A stretch of 64,000 nucleotides of DNA from Pseudomonas umsongensis (GCF_002236105.1 NZ_NIWU01000004.1:484655-548654); one strand, 5' to 3'. Shown: positions 1 to 8,137, numbered from the stretch's first letter. Numbers and translations are program-made. Notes: a model not told the origin generated them from the letters alone.

Positions 1-885
1 TTCTTTCTCAGCAGTGGAGCCGCTTCCGAGTATCCGCTTGAGCTGCTGTTCGACCTGCTTCAGCCCTTCATCAGGCAAATTCAAATGCTCCGGCAAAATC
101 TCGTCGCCGGTACTCACCAACAGCGCAAAGTGAATGACGTTTTCCAGCTCACGGGTATTGCCCGGCCAGCTATGTCGCTCCAGCATCGCTTGCGCGGCCT
201 CGCTGATCAACGGCACTGGCAGGTCCAGGCGCTGGCTGTAGATGCCGAGGAAGTATTCGGCCAACGACAGGATGTCGCCCACACGTTCGCGCAGTGCTGG
301 TAGTTCGAGTTGACCTTCGCTGAGGTAATGGTAGAGCCGCTCGTGGAATTTCCCGGCGGCGACAGCCTGGGCCAGGTCGATACTGGTAGCGGCGACCAGG
401 CGCACGTCCACCGGGCTCGGTTGATGCGCACCGACGCGGGTCACTTCGTGGTTTTCCAGGGCGGCGAGCAATTTGATTTGTATCGGCAGCGGCAGGTCGC
501 CGATTTCATCCAGGTACAACGTGCCACCGTTGGCCGAACCGAACCAACCGGCGCGGCTGCTGGCAGAACCGCTGTAGCTGCCGGCGGCATAGCCGAACAA
601 TTCGGCGTCGGCATAGGTTGGGCTGATTGCTCCGCAATTGACCGAGACGAACAAACCGCCGCGATCACTGGCGCGGTGGATGTGCCGGGCCAGCAGTTCC
701 TTGCCGCTGCCGGTTTCACCACGAATCAGTACCGAGATCGAGCGCGGTGCCAGCTGTTCCAGCTCCTGGCGCAGTTGCCGCGAGCGCGGGTCGACGAATA
801 CCAGCGCCTTGGCGCGGATGCTCAGGGGACTTTTTTCAGCATCGGGAAAGGTCAGCAGTGGCTGGCCAAAGGTTTCAAAGCTCAT
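1..885 (-). CDS. sfnR: SfnR-like sigma54-dependent activator, 3' end outside window
   Basis: The reading frame starts at ATG 885 and stays open to base 1, so the C-terminus lies beyond the left edge. There is no N-terminal receiver or sensor domain; the AAA+ core begins almost at once. Walker A (GETGSGKE) is at residues 56-63 and Walker B (TLYLDEIGD) near 122-130. The sigma54 contact loop, normally GAFTGA, reads GSYSGS at residues 102-107 (bases 565-582). The N-terminus and the short form match SfnR, which activates use of dimethyl sulfone and related organosulfur compounds during sulfur starvation. That fits the sulfur genes elsewhere in the window. The helix-turn-helix is not visible. The family is certain; the name sfnR is likely. 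Confidence 0.8.
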   Translation of the reverse strand, partial: MSFETFGQPLLTFPDAEKSPLSIRAKALVFVDPRSRQLRQELEQLAPRSISVLIRGETGSGKELLARHIHRASDRGGLFVSVNCGAISPTYADAELFGYAAGSYSGSASSRAGWFGSANGGTLYLDEIGDLPLPIQIKLLAALENHEVTRVGAHQPSPVDVRLVAATSIDLAQAVAAGKFHERLYHYLSEGQLELPALRERVGDILSLAEYFLGIYSQRLDLPVPLISEAAQAMLERHSWPGNTRELENVIHFALLVSTGDEILPEHLNLPDEGLKQVEQQLKRILGSGSTAEKE

Positions 886-941
886 GGCAGACTCCCGCCC
901 AAAACCGCCAGGGGACGGGGGCGTTGAAAAAAACAAAAGGT

Positions 942-1523
942 TCAGGCGCGGCGCAGGGCGTGGTGTTCCATGCGGTTTTGCAGACGATAGAGATAGGCAA
1001 AACCCTGCTCCCAACGCTGATGACCCGACTTCACATTGATGTGCCCGGCCCCCGCTAGGATCCCCGCCTCCGCGCCCCAGTTACGCGCCAGCTCCAGAGC
1101 CCGCGGCGCGCTGACGGCGCTGTCGTTGTCAGAGCTGACAACCTGGCTGGGAAACGGCAAAAGATCGGTTGGAATCGGTGCAAAATTGCGCAGCGCCGGC
1201 GCGCAAGCCGGGCGTTCAACGTCCGCTGGCGCGACCAGCAAGGCACCACGTACCTGACGCAGAAACTGCACTGGCGCCGTAGCCGCCCAGTGCGCGACGG
1301 TGATGCAGCCAAGGCTGTGGGCGATCAGGATGACGGGAGTGCTGTCGGCTGCAATCGCCTCGGCCAGCGCCGCCACCCAGTCTTCACGACGCGGCGTCAG
1401 CCAGTCCGCCTGCTCCACCCGTGCGCTGTTCGGCAAACTGTTTTGCCAGTGGCTTTGCCAATGATCTTCTGGCGATCCTTGCCAGCCCGGCACAATCAGG
1501 TAGCGAATTGATTCGTTGCGCAT
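942..1523 (-). CDS. RBBP9/YdeN-type alpha/beta hydrolase
   Basis: A 193-residue protein opening with YLIVPGWQGSPEDHWQ, typical of the small serine hydrolases of the RBBP9/YdeN family (DUF1234-like). The nucleophile elbow AHSLGC is present. The later VVSSDND segment supplies the acid, and the AGHINVKSGHQRWEQG segment carries the catalytic histidine. The length is normal for the family and there is no signal peptide, so it should be cytosolic. It lies 56 bp upstream of the sfnR-like gene on the same strand and may share its transcript. The natural substrate of this family is unknown; nothing in the sequence decides it. Confidence 0.85.
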   Translation of the reverse strand: MRNESIRYLIVPGWQGSPEDHWQSHWQNSLPNSARVEQADWLTPRREDWVAALAEAIAADSTPVILIAHSLGCITVAHWAATAPVQFLRQVRGALLVAPADVERPACAPALRNFAPIPTDLLPFPSQVVSSDNDSAVSAPRALELARNWGAEAGILAGAGHINVKSGHQRWEQGFAYLYRLQNRMEHHALRRA

Positions 1524-1726
1524 GGGGCAAGCTCTCCTGCTGCGTGTCTGTTCCTGATCGAGTATAGGGATGGGATTTATATTCGTTAAGGAATAAGAAG
1601 CTATTTATTAAGACCTGTATCGAATATAAGAATTGTAGGAACTGGATTTGCCAGCGAAGGCGTCCTTCCAGTCAAAGAGCTACCGCCTGACAAACCGCTT
1701 ACGCTGGGAAGCCAGAGCCTACAGGT

Positions 1727-1763
1727 AAAAAAAGGGGCCGCACCCTGCCAAGGAGACGGCCCC
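1727..1763 (-). terminator. Rho-independent terminator after the micro-ORF
   Basis: On the minus strand GGGGCCG pairs with CGGCCCC across a 16-nt loop and is followed directly by seven T residues (plus-strand A run 1727-1733). It lies 18 bp beyond the stop of the 13-codon ORF at 1782-1823, so that ORF would end up on a short transcript of its own. Confidence 0.8.
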
Positions 1764-1781
1764 AGGAAACTTGAAAAATTG

Positions 1782-1823
1782 TCAGCGCGCAGTGATCACC
1801 GACAACTTGATCAATAACGTCAT
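1782..1823 (-). CDS. 13-residue micro-ORF with perfect ribosome binding site
   Basis: ATG at 1823 opens a 13-residue frame reading MTLLIKLSVITAR and ending in TGA at 1782. A textbook Shine-Dalgarno AGGAGGA (1831-1837) lies seven bases upstream, and a strong intrinsic terminator (1727-1763) follows 18 bases after the stop. Start, ribosome site, stop and terminator are therefore all in order for a translated mini-gene. The peptide has no cysteine and no methionine after the initiator; it is hydrophobic with two basic residues. It could be a leader peptide for the hydrolase/sfnR genes downstream, or a stand-alone small protein. I do not recognise it. Confidence 0.55.
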   Translation of the reverse strand: MTLLIKLSVITAR

Positions 1824-1950
1824 GGTGAATTCCTCCTATAAACGTTTCGCGCTAAATAGGTGTCGGTTTAATGAATCTTGAAGTCGATGGGGATGCCCGA
1901 GGTCGAGCAAATTGCTACCCGATGGCTTAATCATCAAGCCAGACGCTTAT

Positions 1951-2003
1951 CTCTTAAAGTAATTTTTAACGTTATAGATAGACCAAAAACGAATATTAAC
2001 AAT
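1951..2003 (-). promoter_or_regulatory. AT-rich promoter region for the micro-ORF
   Basis: This is a strongly AT-rich block in an otherwise GC-rich genome. On the minus strand it contains a TATAAC -10-like element (plus 1971-1976) without a good -35, as expected of an activator-dependent promoter. The segment TAAAAATTACTTTAAGAG resembles the AT-rich blocks upstream of oscA and the tauD-like gene, so control by a sulfur regulator such as CysB is a guess. The remaining intergenic sequence (1524-1726 and 1838-2127) holds only a degenerate REP near 1634-1659 and the hairpin at 2101-2120. Confidence 0.3.
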
Positions 2004-2100
2004 GTGTGATTTACTGCGGCCTTGCTCTGTAAGGGCTGCAGCGACCAGACATTGAGTGAGCCGCCATTTCAGCCGGATTGAGGTTGTCTGAAAAATCGCT

Positions 2101-2120
2101 ATCGCTGGCAAGCCAGCGAT
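2101..2120. repeat. Palindromic hairpin downstream of the desaturase
   Basis: A perfect 9-bp stem (ATCGCTGGC/GCCAGCGAT) with an AA loop sits seven bases past the desaturase stop. On the minus strand it is followed by AGCGATTTTT, so it may end the desaturase message. The core matches the third REP family seen at 14964-15050. Confidence 0.55.
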
Positions 2121-2127
2121 GAGGCCA

Positions 2128-3201
2128 TCAGACGCGCACGCCCTCTACGTTTTCACCCTGAGCTTCGTCCTTGCGCACAAACCGGTTCGCCCGCGCAAAC
2201 GTCCCGAAATCATTGAACCGCACCCCCATCTCACGCATCACTTTATGCGCCACCGGCACGGTCATCTGGCGGATGTAGAACGGTTCCTTCACCACAAAGT
2301 GATGAATCCCGTGGCTGCTGCCGAAGTTGAAACAGAATGCCTGCAACGGCCATAACCACCAGGCATTCAGCACCTGGCACTGCTGCATGACGTTCCCTGG
2401 CTCGATGTCACCGTAGTAGTGCATGTTTGAACTGATGAAGTGCAGGCAAAAGGTGCGCAGCACATTCGGGCCGATGATCACCACCGCGGCGATATCAATC
2501 ACGCTCATCACCGACATCGTGGTCGCCGACCACTCGATCGGCGTGCCCATCAGGTAGGCAAGGCCGTTCGCGGCGTGGAAGCCGAGAAACACGTACCACG
2601 CGCCCCAGTGCATCAGCGCCAGCGGCGCATAGACCTTCAGGGTGCGCTGGATGATGCTGAGTTTCATTGCCCAGGTCTTGGCCCGCAGCATGCGGATGAA
2701 CGACGACATGATGTTGTCGCCAATCATCAACAACCGCGCGAAACCCCAAGGCTCGCCGTTGGTGATGGCACGCTCTTCCATGTCGGTTTCGGAGCCGGAT
2801 ACCTTGTGGTGATTGAGGTGCAGGTGACGACGAATCCACGGATTGATCGTGCTCGGACGCGCCAACCAGACCAGGCCCATCATCACGTTGTGCGGCACCC
2901 GCTGTTTGCGAAAGTACATGCTGTGAATCAGGTCGTGCTCGAGTTCGTGGGTCAGGGACGCAAAAAAAGCATTGAGCAGCAAGCACACCCACCAGGCCAT
3001 TTGACCCTGGATGTAGAGCGCCGCCGAGCCGATCATCCCGGCCAGCGCGAAGGCCAGGATGCCCGCGCCCAAGGCGTCCTGGTGCTTGAGAATCGGGTAG
3101 CGCTGGCGCAGCGCTACGCCCTTGGCCAGAACCACTTCACGAATATGTGCCGATCGCGTAGCTGCATTCAGTCGCTGGGGACTTGCAGAAGTACCTTGCA
3201 T
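2128..3201 (-). CDS. Membrane fatty acid desaturase-family protein
   Basis: A 357-residue integral membrane di-iron protein. The three histidine clusters of the membrane desaturase/hydroxylase superfamily are visible: HELEHD near residue 87, HLHLNHH near 128, and HGIHH near 302. Hydrophobic segments lie around residues 45-85 and 195-250. The N-terminus is cytosolic and lacks a signal peptide. This is a different subfamily from DesA at 12626. An AraC-family regulator is transcribed divergently from a 100-bp shared spacer and probably controls it. The exact lipid or alkyl substrate cannot be read from the sequence. Confidence 0.8.
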   Translation of the reverse strand: MQGTSASPQRLNAATRSAHIREVVLAKGVALRQRYPILKHQDALGAGILAFALAGMIGSAALYIQGQMAWWVCLLLNAFFASLTHELEHDLIHSMYFRKQRVPHNVMMGLVWLARPSTINPWIRRHLHLNHHKVSGSETDMEERAITNGEPWGFARLLMIGDNIMSSFIRMLRAKTWAMKLSIIQRTLKVYAPLALMHWGAWYVFLGFHAANGLAYLMGTPIEWSATTMSVMSVIDIAAVVIIGPNVLRTFCLHFISSNMHYYGDIEPGNVMQQCQVLNAWWLWPLQAFCFNFGSSHGIHHFVVKEPFYIRQMTVPVAHKVMREMGVRFNDFGTFARANRFVRKDEAQGENVEGVRV

Positions 3202-3301
3202 GCTTCCATCCTCTGGTTATTGATGTTCGCATCCTGCCCGCTTCACACACCTGGAGCGGTAGCCGAGAACGCCAACCTGTTGACCGGAAGCGCCAATCAG
3301 C

Positions 3302-4306
3302 ATGACTGAACCGACCTCCCTCGCCAGCTGGACCCGCGCCCTGCGCAAGCAACTCGACGCCCTGGGCCTCGACAGCACCGCCCTGTGCCAGCAGGCCGGG
3401 CTCGACCCGCAACTGATGGACGACCCGAATGCGCGCTATCCGTTGTCCGGCACCACGCGCCTGTGGGAAATCGCGGTACAGGTCAGCGGCGACCCGGCGA
3501 TTGGCCTGCGCGTCTCGCGCTTCGTCAGCCCCACGACCTTCCACGCGCTAGGTTATGCACTGGTGGCCAGCGGCAGCTTGCGCGAAGTCTTCGAGCGCAT
3601 CGTGCGCTATCACCAGGTGGTCAGCGACGCCCTGGAACTGGAGCTGACCCGCTGCGATGACCGCTACTGTTTCCATCTGAAAATCCCGCCAGGCAATCCA
3701 GCCCCGGCCTTCGAAGCCATCGACGCCTTCGTGGCGATTTATGTGCGCACTTGCCGCAATCGCCTGGGCCGCGACTATGCACCGCTGGCGGTGTACTTGC
3801 GTCGCCCTGAACCGGCGGACCCGCACCAATGGCACAAGGTATTTCGCTCACCGGTGTATTTCGCCACCGGCGAGGATCGGCTGGAATTCGCGCTGTCTGA
3901 TTTCGACAGTCACCTGGACGATGCCAACCCGGAACTGGCCGAACACAACGAAACCGTGCTCAACCGTACCCTGGCGCAGCTCAAACCGCTGACGTGGGAA
4001 CGCAAGGTCCGCGACGCCATTGAAGAGCAATTGCCGGAAGGCGAACCCAGCGCCGAACACATCGCCAAGGCTCTGCACCTGAGTCTGCGCAGCCTGCAAC
4101 GGCACCTGGCGGATGAGGGTTGCCGGTTCGATACGCTGCTCAACGAAAGCCGCGAAAACCTGGCGTTGCTGCACCTGCGTGATCCGCAATGCTCATTGAG
4201 TGAGATCAGCTATTTGCTGGGATTTGCCGATACCAGCAGCTTCAGCCGTGCGTTCAAGCGCTGGACGGGGATGACACCGGGGCAGTTTCGGGATGGGTTG
4301 CGGTGA
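3302..4306 (+). CDS. AraC-family transcriptional regulator
   Basis: A 334-residue regulator with an N-terminal Arabinose_bd-type (OruR/MmsR-like) ligand domain (about residues 20-210) and two C-terminal helix-turn-helix motifs (about 235-334). The first is SAEHIAKALHLSLRSLQRHL; the second contains SLSEISYLLGF followed by SFSRAFKRWTGMTPGQFR, the family signature. It is divergent from the desaturase at 2128-3201, the usual arrangement for a regulator and its target. The ribosome site is weak (GGAAG about 12 bases from ATG). The effector is unknown. Confidence 0.85.
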   Translation: MTEPTSLASWTRALRKQLDALGLDSTALCQQAGLDPQLMDDPNARYPLSGTTRLWEIAVQVSGDPAIGLRVSRFVSPTTFHALGYALVASGSLREVFERIVRYHQVVSDALELELTRCDDRYCFHLKIPPGNPAPAFEAIDAFVAIYVRTCRNRLGRDYAPLAVYLRRPEPADPHQWHKVFRSPVYFATGEDRLEFALSDFDSHLDDANPELAEHNETVLNRTLAQLKPLTWERKVRDAIEEQLPEGEPSAEHIAKALHLSLRSLQRHLADEGCRFDTLLNESRENLALLHLRDPQCSLSEISYLLGFADTSSFSRAFKRWTGMTPGQFRDGLR

Positions 4307-4335
4307 TTGATCCAGGAGGTTGGTTGTCTCGTCTG

Positions 4336-4427
4336 GCCTCTTCGCGAGCGGGCTCGCTCCCACAGTTGAACGAGTTGTTCAGACTGACCCGGTCTAATGT
4401 GGGAGCGAGCCTGCTCGCGAAGAGGCC
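4336..4427. repeat. REP pair (BIME), GCTCGCTCCCACA family
   Basis: Two inverted copies of the Pseudomonas REP with core GAGC(A/G)GGCTCGCTCCCACA face each other across a 40-bp spacer, each extended by the sequence CTCTTCGC. The element begins 30 bp after the AraC stop and ends 24 bp from the response-regulator stop, so it separates two convergent genes. Confidence 0.85.
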
Positions 4428-4450
4428 CGGACAGGCACCACAGAAACCAC

Positions 4451-4816
4451 TCAGCGCCCCCGATCCCGCCGCAACAACTTGCGCACCCGCGCCACCAGCT
4501 CACTCACGGCAAACGGCTTGATCAGGTAATCATCCTCGTGCAACTCCAACCCACGCAGGCGATCCTCGATGCCGTCCTTGGTGGTGAGGAACAGCACAGG
4601 GGTTTCGCCGAGCTTGCGGATCTGTTGCAGCAACTGCCAACCGTTGAGACCTGGCAGCATGACGTCGAGGATAATCAGCTCATATTCGCCATCCTCGATA
4701 AAGCGCCGGCCGTCCATGCCATTGACCGCTACATCCACCACAAAGCTTGCCTCACTCAAGCCATTGGCCAGAAGTTTGGCGAGTCCTGGTTTGTCTTCTA
4801 CTAGCAGTACACGCAT
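4451..4816 (-). CDS. Receiver-only response regulator (OmpR-type receiver, no output domain)
   Basis: ATG at 4816 has a good GAGGTG site seven bases upstream; the longer reading frame to 4864 lacks one. The 121-residue product is one CheY-like receiver: acidic pair VEDK at residues 6-9, phospho-acceptor in LIILDVMLPG, Thr/Lys switch residues in LFLTTKDG and YLIKPF. It looks most like CopR/CzcR/PmrA receivers, but the frame stops after LLRRDRGR, exactly where the OmpR linker would lead into the winged helix. No DNA-binding domain follows in any frame; a REP pair does. It is either a genuine single-domain regulator or a shortened OmpR protein. No histidine kinase is adjacent. Confidence 0.8.
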   Translation of the reverse strand: MRVLLVEDKPGLAKLLANGLSEASFVVDVAVNGMDGRRFIEDGEYELIILDVMLPGLNGWQLLQQIRKLGETPVLFLTTKDGIEDRLRGLELHEDDYLIKPFAVSELVARVRKLLRRDRGR

Positions 4817-4873
4817 GGCACACCTCGACTGTCGTTCTGACAGGCTAAGCGCGTTCACGGACAAAGCCCACCA

Positions 4874-5560
4874 TTAAACAACAACCAACGCCCGCAACCG
4901 CTGCACATCGAGGATTTCGATTTCGCCATAACCGAGACGCAATATCCCCTGCCCCTGCAGATCCTTGAGGATCTGGTTGGTGGTCTGGCGTGACAGCGAC
5001 AACATGGCAGCAAGCTGTTCTTGCGGCAGTTGCAGGACGCGACGCGGTTCGTCGAGCTGGCCGTAGCCTTCGGCGATCATCAGCAAGCGATGCGCCAGCC
5101 GGGCCGGGGCCGGCAACAGGCTCAACTGTTCGAGATTGATGAAGGTCATGCGCAGTTTCTGGCTCATCAGCAATGCCAGTTGGCGCCAATGCCCTGGCTG
5201 TTCGTCGAGCATCTTGAGCAGCACGGTTTGCGGGAGGTGCAGCAGCGTGCTCTGCCCCACGCCGAACGCATCATGGGTACGTGGCTGACCGTCGAACAGG
5301 CAGATCTCGCCGAACCAGTTAGGCGATTCCACCAGGCCCAGCAATGCCTCCTTGCCCTGCTCGTTGACGGCGCCGACGCGAACCGCACCTTCAAGCACCG
5401 CGTACAGCCCACAGGGCGGATCGCCACGCTGGAACAGGCGCTGACCCGCTGACAGGTGCCGCACCCGCGCAGCACCCAGCAGACTATCCTGTAGGGACAC
5501 AGGCAGATGGCTGAACCACTGACCACGCATCAGGCGCGCACGCCAGACCTGCTTATCCAT
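4874..5560 (-). CDS. Crp/Fnr-family transcriptional regulator
   Basis: ATG at 5560 has an AGGAG site five bases upstream and gives 228 residues, the family length; an upstream extension to 5776 is unlikely. The N-terminal cyclic-nucleotide-like beta barrel spans about residues 20-130 (RLFQRGDPPCGLYAVLEG and PNWFGEICLFDGQPRTHDA). A long dimer helix follows, then a winged helix-turn-helix with AAMLSLSRQTTNQILKDL near residues 178-195. No Fnr-type cysteine cluster is seen, so it is not an iron-sulfur oxygen sensor. It is divergent from the Mpo1-like gene at 5645. The ligand and targets are unknown. Confidence 0.85.
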   Translation of the reverse strand: MDKQVWRARLMRGQWFSHLPVSLQDSLLGAARVRHLSAGQRLFQRGDPPCGLYAVLEGAVRVGAVNEQGKEALLGLVESPNWFGEICLFDGQPRTHDAFGVGQSTLLHLPQTVLLKMLDEQPGHWRQLALLMSQKLRMTFINLEQLSLLPAPARLAHRLLMIAEGYGQLDEPRRVLQLPQEQLAAMLSLSRQTTNQILKDLQGQGILRLGYGEIEILDVQRLRALVVV

Positions 5561-5644
5561 CAAAACTCCTAGAGATTGTCGTCTGGCTGACAGAGCGCGA
5601 AATGGCCCCAAGGCATGATCAGTCACCCTACAGGAGGAATAACA

Positions 5645-6166
5645 ATGAAAAAAAGCCTCGTTGACCATCTCAGTCAATACGCCGCCTACCACCGCGACCC
5701 GCGCAACATCGCCACCCACTTCGTCGGCATTCCATTGATCGTCGTGGCAGTGGCGGTCTTGTTGTCCCGTCCGCAATGGGCCGGGGGCTGGCTTTCGCCT
5801 GCGGTGCTGGTGTCACTGGCGTCGGCGTGGTTCTACCTGCGCCTGGAGTTGCGCCTCGGCGTGCTGATGACGGTGTTGCTGGGGCTGTGCGTTTGGGCCG
5901 GCCAGGCACTCGCGCAGCAAAGCACGCTGGTCTGGCTGGCGAGCGGCATCGGGATGTTCGTGATTGGCTGGGCGATTCAGTTTGTCGGGCATCACTACGA
6001 AGGTCGCAAGCCGGCGTTTGTCGATGATGTGACGGGGTTGATTGTCGGGCCGTTGTTTGTGGTGGTTGAACTGGCGTTTTTGCTGGGGATGCGCCATGAA
6101 CTCAAAGAGCAGATCGAGGCGCGGGCGGGGGGTGTGCGGGTTAATCCAAAGCGCGCTGCTATCTAG
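5645..6166 (+). CDS. Mpo1-like (DUF962) membrane protein
   Basis: ATG at 5645 follows AGGAGGAATAACA, a very strong ribosome site, and is preferred to an in-frame ATG at 5615. The 173-residue product starts with HLSQYAAYHRDPRNIATHFVGIPL, the histidine-rich signature of the DUF962/Mpo1 family. Four hydrophobic segments follow, with a second conserved stretch GWAIQFVGHHYEGRKPA. The yeast member is an iron-dependent dioxygenase in 2-hydroxy fatty acid alpha-oxidation; bacterial function is not established. The divergent Crp/Fnr gene may regulate it. Confidence 0.8.
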   Translation: MKKSLVDHLSQYAAYHRDPRNIATHFVGIPLIVVAVAVLLSRPQWAGGWLSPAVLVSLASAWFYLRLELRLGVLMTVLLGLCVWAGQALAQQSTLVWLASGIGMFVIGWAIQFVGHHYEGRKPAFVDDVTGLIVGPLFVVVELAFLLGMRHELKEQIEARAGGVRVNPKRAAI

Positions 6167-6173
6167 ATCGCAA

Positions 6174-6267
6174 TCGCGAGCAGGCTCGCTCCCACAGTGG
6201 ATCTCGGTTGTTCACAGATTTTGTGTTCACTGATGATCAAAATGTGGGAGCGAGCCTGCTCGCGAAG
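6174..6267. repeat. REP pair (BIME) between convergent genes
   Basis: Inverted copies of TCGCGAGCAGGCTCGCTCCC and its complement flank a 47-bp spacer. The element fills the gap between the Mpo1-like stop and the cysA stop (6271) and may act as the 3' boundary of both transcripts. Confidence 0.85.
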
Positions 6268-6270
6268 CTT

Positions 6271-7260
6271 TTAGAGGTTGGCGACTTTCTGCCAGACCTT
6301 CGGCTTGAAGAACAGCGTCTCGCCCTTCGCCAGGCCGATCAGGCTGTCGTGATCCTTCACCACTTCGGCCTCGATCAAATCACTCTGCCCTTCGACCTTC
6401 AGCGTCACGCGAGTGGTCGCGCCCAGCGGACGGATATCCCGCACTTCGGCCGCATGGTGATCTTCCAGTTCATGCCGCGACAGCGACACTTCGTGCGGAC
6501 GGAACAGCACGTGATTGTCTTCTCCCAGATGCAGGCGGTTCGAATCGCCGAGGAAGTGATAGACGAAATCGCTGGCGGGATTTTCGTAGACATCACCCGG
6601 CGAGCCGATCTGTTCGATCACGCCCTTGTTCATCACTACGATGCGATCAGCGACTTCCATCGCCTCTTCCTGGTCGTGGGTCACGAAAACGGACGTCAGG
6701 TTGATGTCTTCATGCAGGCGCGCCAACCAACGCCGCAGCTCCTTGCGGACCTTGGCGTCGAGAGCGCCGAAGGGTTCGTCGAGCAGCAGCACTTTCGGCT
6801 CCACCGCCAAGGCGCGGGCAAGGGCGATACGCTGACGCTGACCGCCGGAGAGTTGTTCCGGGTAGCGATCAGCCAACCAATCCAACTGCACCATGTTCAG
6901 CAGTTCGTGAACCTTGGTTGCGATCTGGCTTTCGCTCGGGCGCTGGTTTTTCGGCTTCATGCGCAGGCCAAACGCGACGTTGTCGAACACCGTCATGTGG
7001 CGGAACAAGGCGTAGTGCTGGAACACGAAACCGACGTTGCGATCACGCACGTCGTGGCCGGAGACGTCTTCGCCGTGGAACACGATATTGCCCTGGTCCG
7101 GGGTTTCCAGGCCGGCGATGATCCGCAGCAACGTGGTCTTGCCGCAGCCGGACGGGCCAAGCAACGCCACCAGCTCACCGCTCTGAATGTCCAGGCTGAT
7201 GTCATTCAGCGCCTTGAACGCATTGAAATTCTTGCTGACATTACGCACTTCGATCGACAT
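6271..7260 (-). CDS. cysA: Sulfate/thiosulfate ABC transporter ATP-binding protein
   Basis: The 329-residue ATPase powers sulfate and thiosulfate import with CysT, CysW and Sbp. Walker A GPSGCGKTT lies near residues 35-43, the LSGGQRQR signature near 135-142, Walker B VLLLDEPFGALD near 155-166, and the switch histidine in FVTHDQEE. The C-terminal third (about 235-329) is the TOBE-like regulatory domain. The start has a GGAGGAATGATTTC leader that overlaps the end of cysW, five bases away. It is the last gene of the sbp-cysTWA unit; a REP pair follows the stop. Confidence 0.95.
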   Translation of the reverse strand: MSIEVRNVSKNFNAFKALNDISLDIQSGELVALLGPSGCGKTTLLRIIAGLETPDQGNIVFHGEDVSGHDVRDRNVGFVFQHYALFRHMTVFDNVAFGLRMKPKNQRPSESQIATKVHELLNMVQLDWLADRYPEQLSGGQRQRIALARALAVEPKVLLLDEPFGALDAKVRKELRRWLARLHEDINLTSVFVTHDQEEAMEVADRIVVMNKGVIEQIGSPGDVYENPASDFVYHFLGDSNRLHLGEDNHVLFRPHEVSLSRHELEDHHAAEVRDIRPLGATTRVTLKVEGQSDLIEAEVVKDHDSLIGLAKGETLFFKPKVWQKVANL

Positions 7261-7264
7261 GAAA

Positions 7265-8137
7265 TCATTCCTCCGCGGCGCTGGCGCGCAGGCGGTTAAT
7301 ACGGTTTTCGCTCCACTGCTTGAGCAGCAGGATGAAGAGCGCCAGGATCAGCAACAGGCTCGCCACGGCGAACGCGGCCACGTGGTTGTATTCGTTGTAG
7401 AGGATCTCGACGTGCAGCGGCAAGGTGTTGGTCACCCCGCGAATGTGCCCGGAAACCACCGACACCGCACCGAATTCACCCATGGCCCGCGCGGTACAGA
7501 GCACCACGCCGTAGATCAGGCCCCATTTGATGTTGGGCACGGTGACGTGCCAGAACATCTGCCAGCCATTGGCCCCGAGCAAACGCGCGGCCTCCTCTTC
7601 CTGAGTGCCTTGTTCCTGCATCAGCGGGATCAGCTCACGGGCCACGAACGGCACGGTGACGAAAATCGTCGCCAGCACGATGCCCGGCAAGGCGAAGACG
7701 ATCTGGATGTCGTGATCCTGCAGCCACGGGCCGAATAGCCCCTGGGCGCCGAACATCAGCACATAGACCAGACCGGCGATAACGGGCGATACCGAGAATG
7801 GCAGGTCGATCAGGGTCACCAGCATGCTTTTGCCGCGGAACGAGTACTTGCTCACGCACCATGCGGCGCTGACGCCGAACACCAGGTTCAACGGCACCGA
7901 TATCAATACGGCAATCACCGTGAGTTTCAGCGCCGACAGTGCGTCGGGTTCGAAGATCGCGGTGAAGAACGCACCCAGGCCATTTTTCAAACCCTGGGAC
8001 ACCACGATAAACAGCGGCAGTAACAGGAACAGCGCAAAAATCAGCCAGCCAAGGCCGATCAGGATTCGCCGCGACGTTGCACTGCCACGGCGGGCAGCGT
8101 TGGCCGAAGAGGCGGCAGCAATAGACGATTGGGACAT
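7265..8137 (-). CDS. cysW: Sulfate ABC transporter permease CysW
   Basis: A 290-residue inner-membrane permease with six predicted transmembrane helices and the cytoplasmic EAA loop (EEEAARLLGANGWQMFWHVTVP) that docks on CysA. The N-terminus carries a Ser/Ala-rich cytosolic tail before the first helix. AAGGAGG lies just upstream of the start and overlaps the cysT stop, indicating translational coupling. It pairs with CysT to form the sulfate channel. Confidence 0.95.
   Translation of the reverse strand: MSQSSIAAASSANAARRGSATSRRILIGLGWLIFALFLLLPLFIVVSQGLKNGLGAFFTAIFEPDALSALKLTVIAVLISVPLNLVFGVSAAWCVSKYSFRGKSMLVTLIDLPFSVSPVIAGLVYVLMFGAQGLFGPWLQDHDIQIVFALPGIVLATIFVTVPFVARELIPLMQEQGTQEEEAARLLGANGWQMFWHVTVPNIKWGLIYGVVLCTARAMGEFGAVSVVSGHIRGVTNTLPLHVEILYNEYNHVAAFAVASLLLILALFILLLKQWSENRINRLRASAAEE

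Noticed and set aside
6174..6267. Inverted repeats that might be ends of an insertion sequence.
   Set aside because: No transposase gene lies between them, and the sequences are the common Pseudomonas REP pairs.
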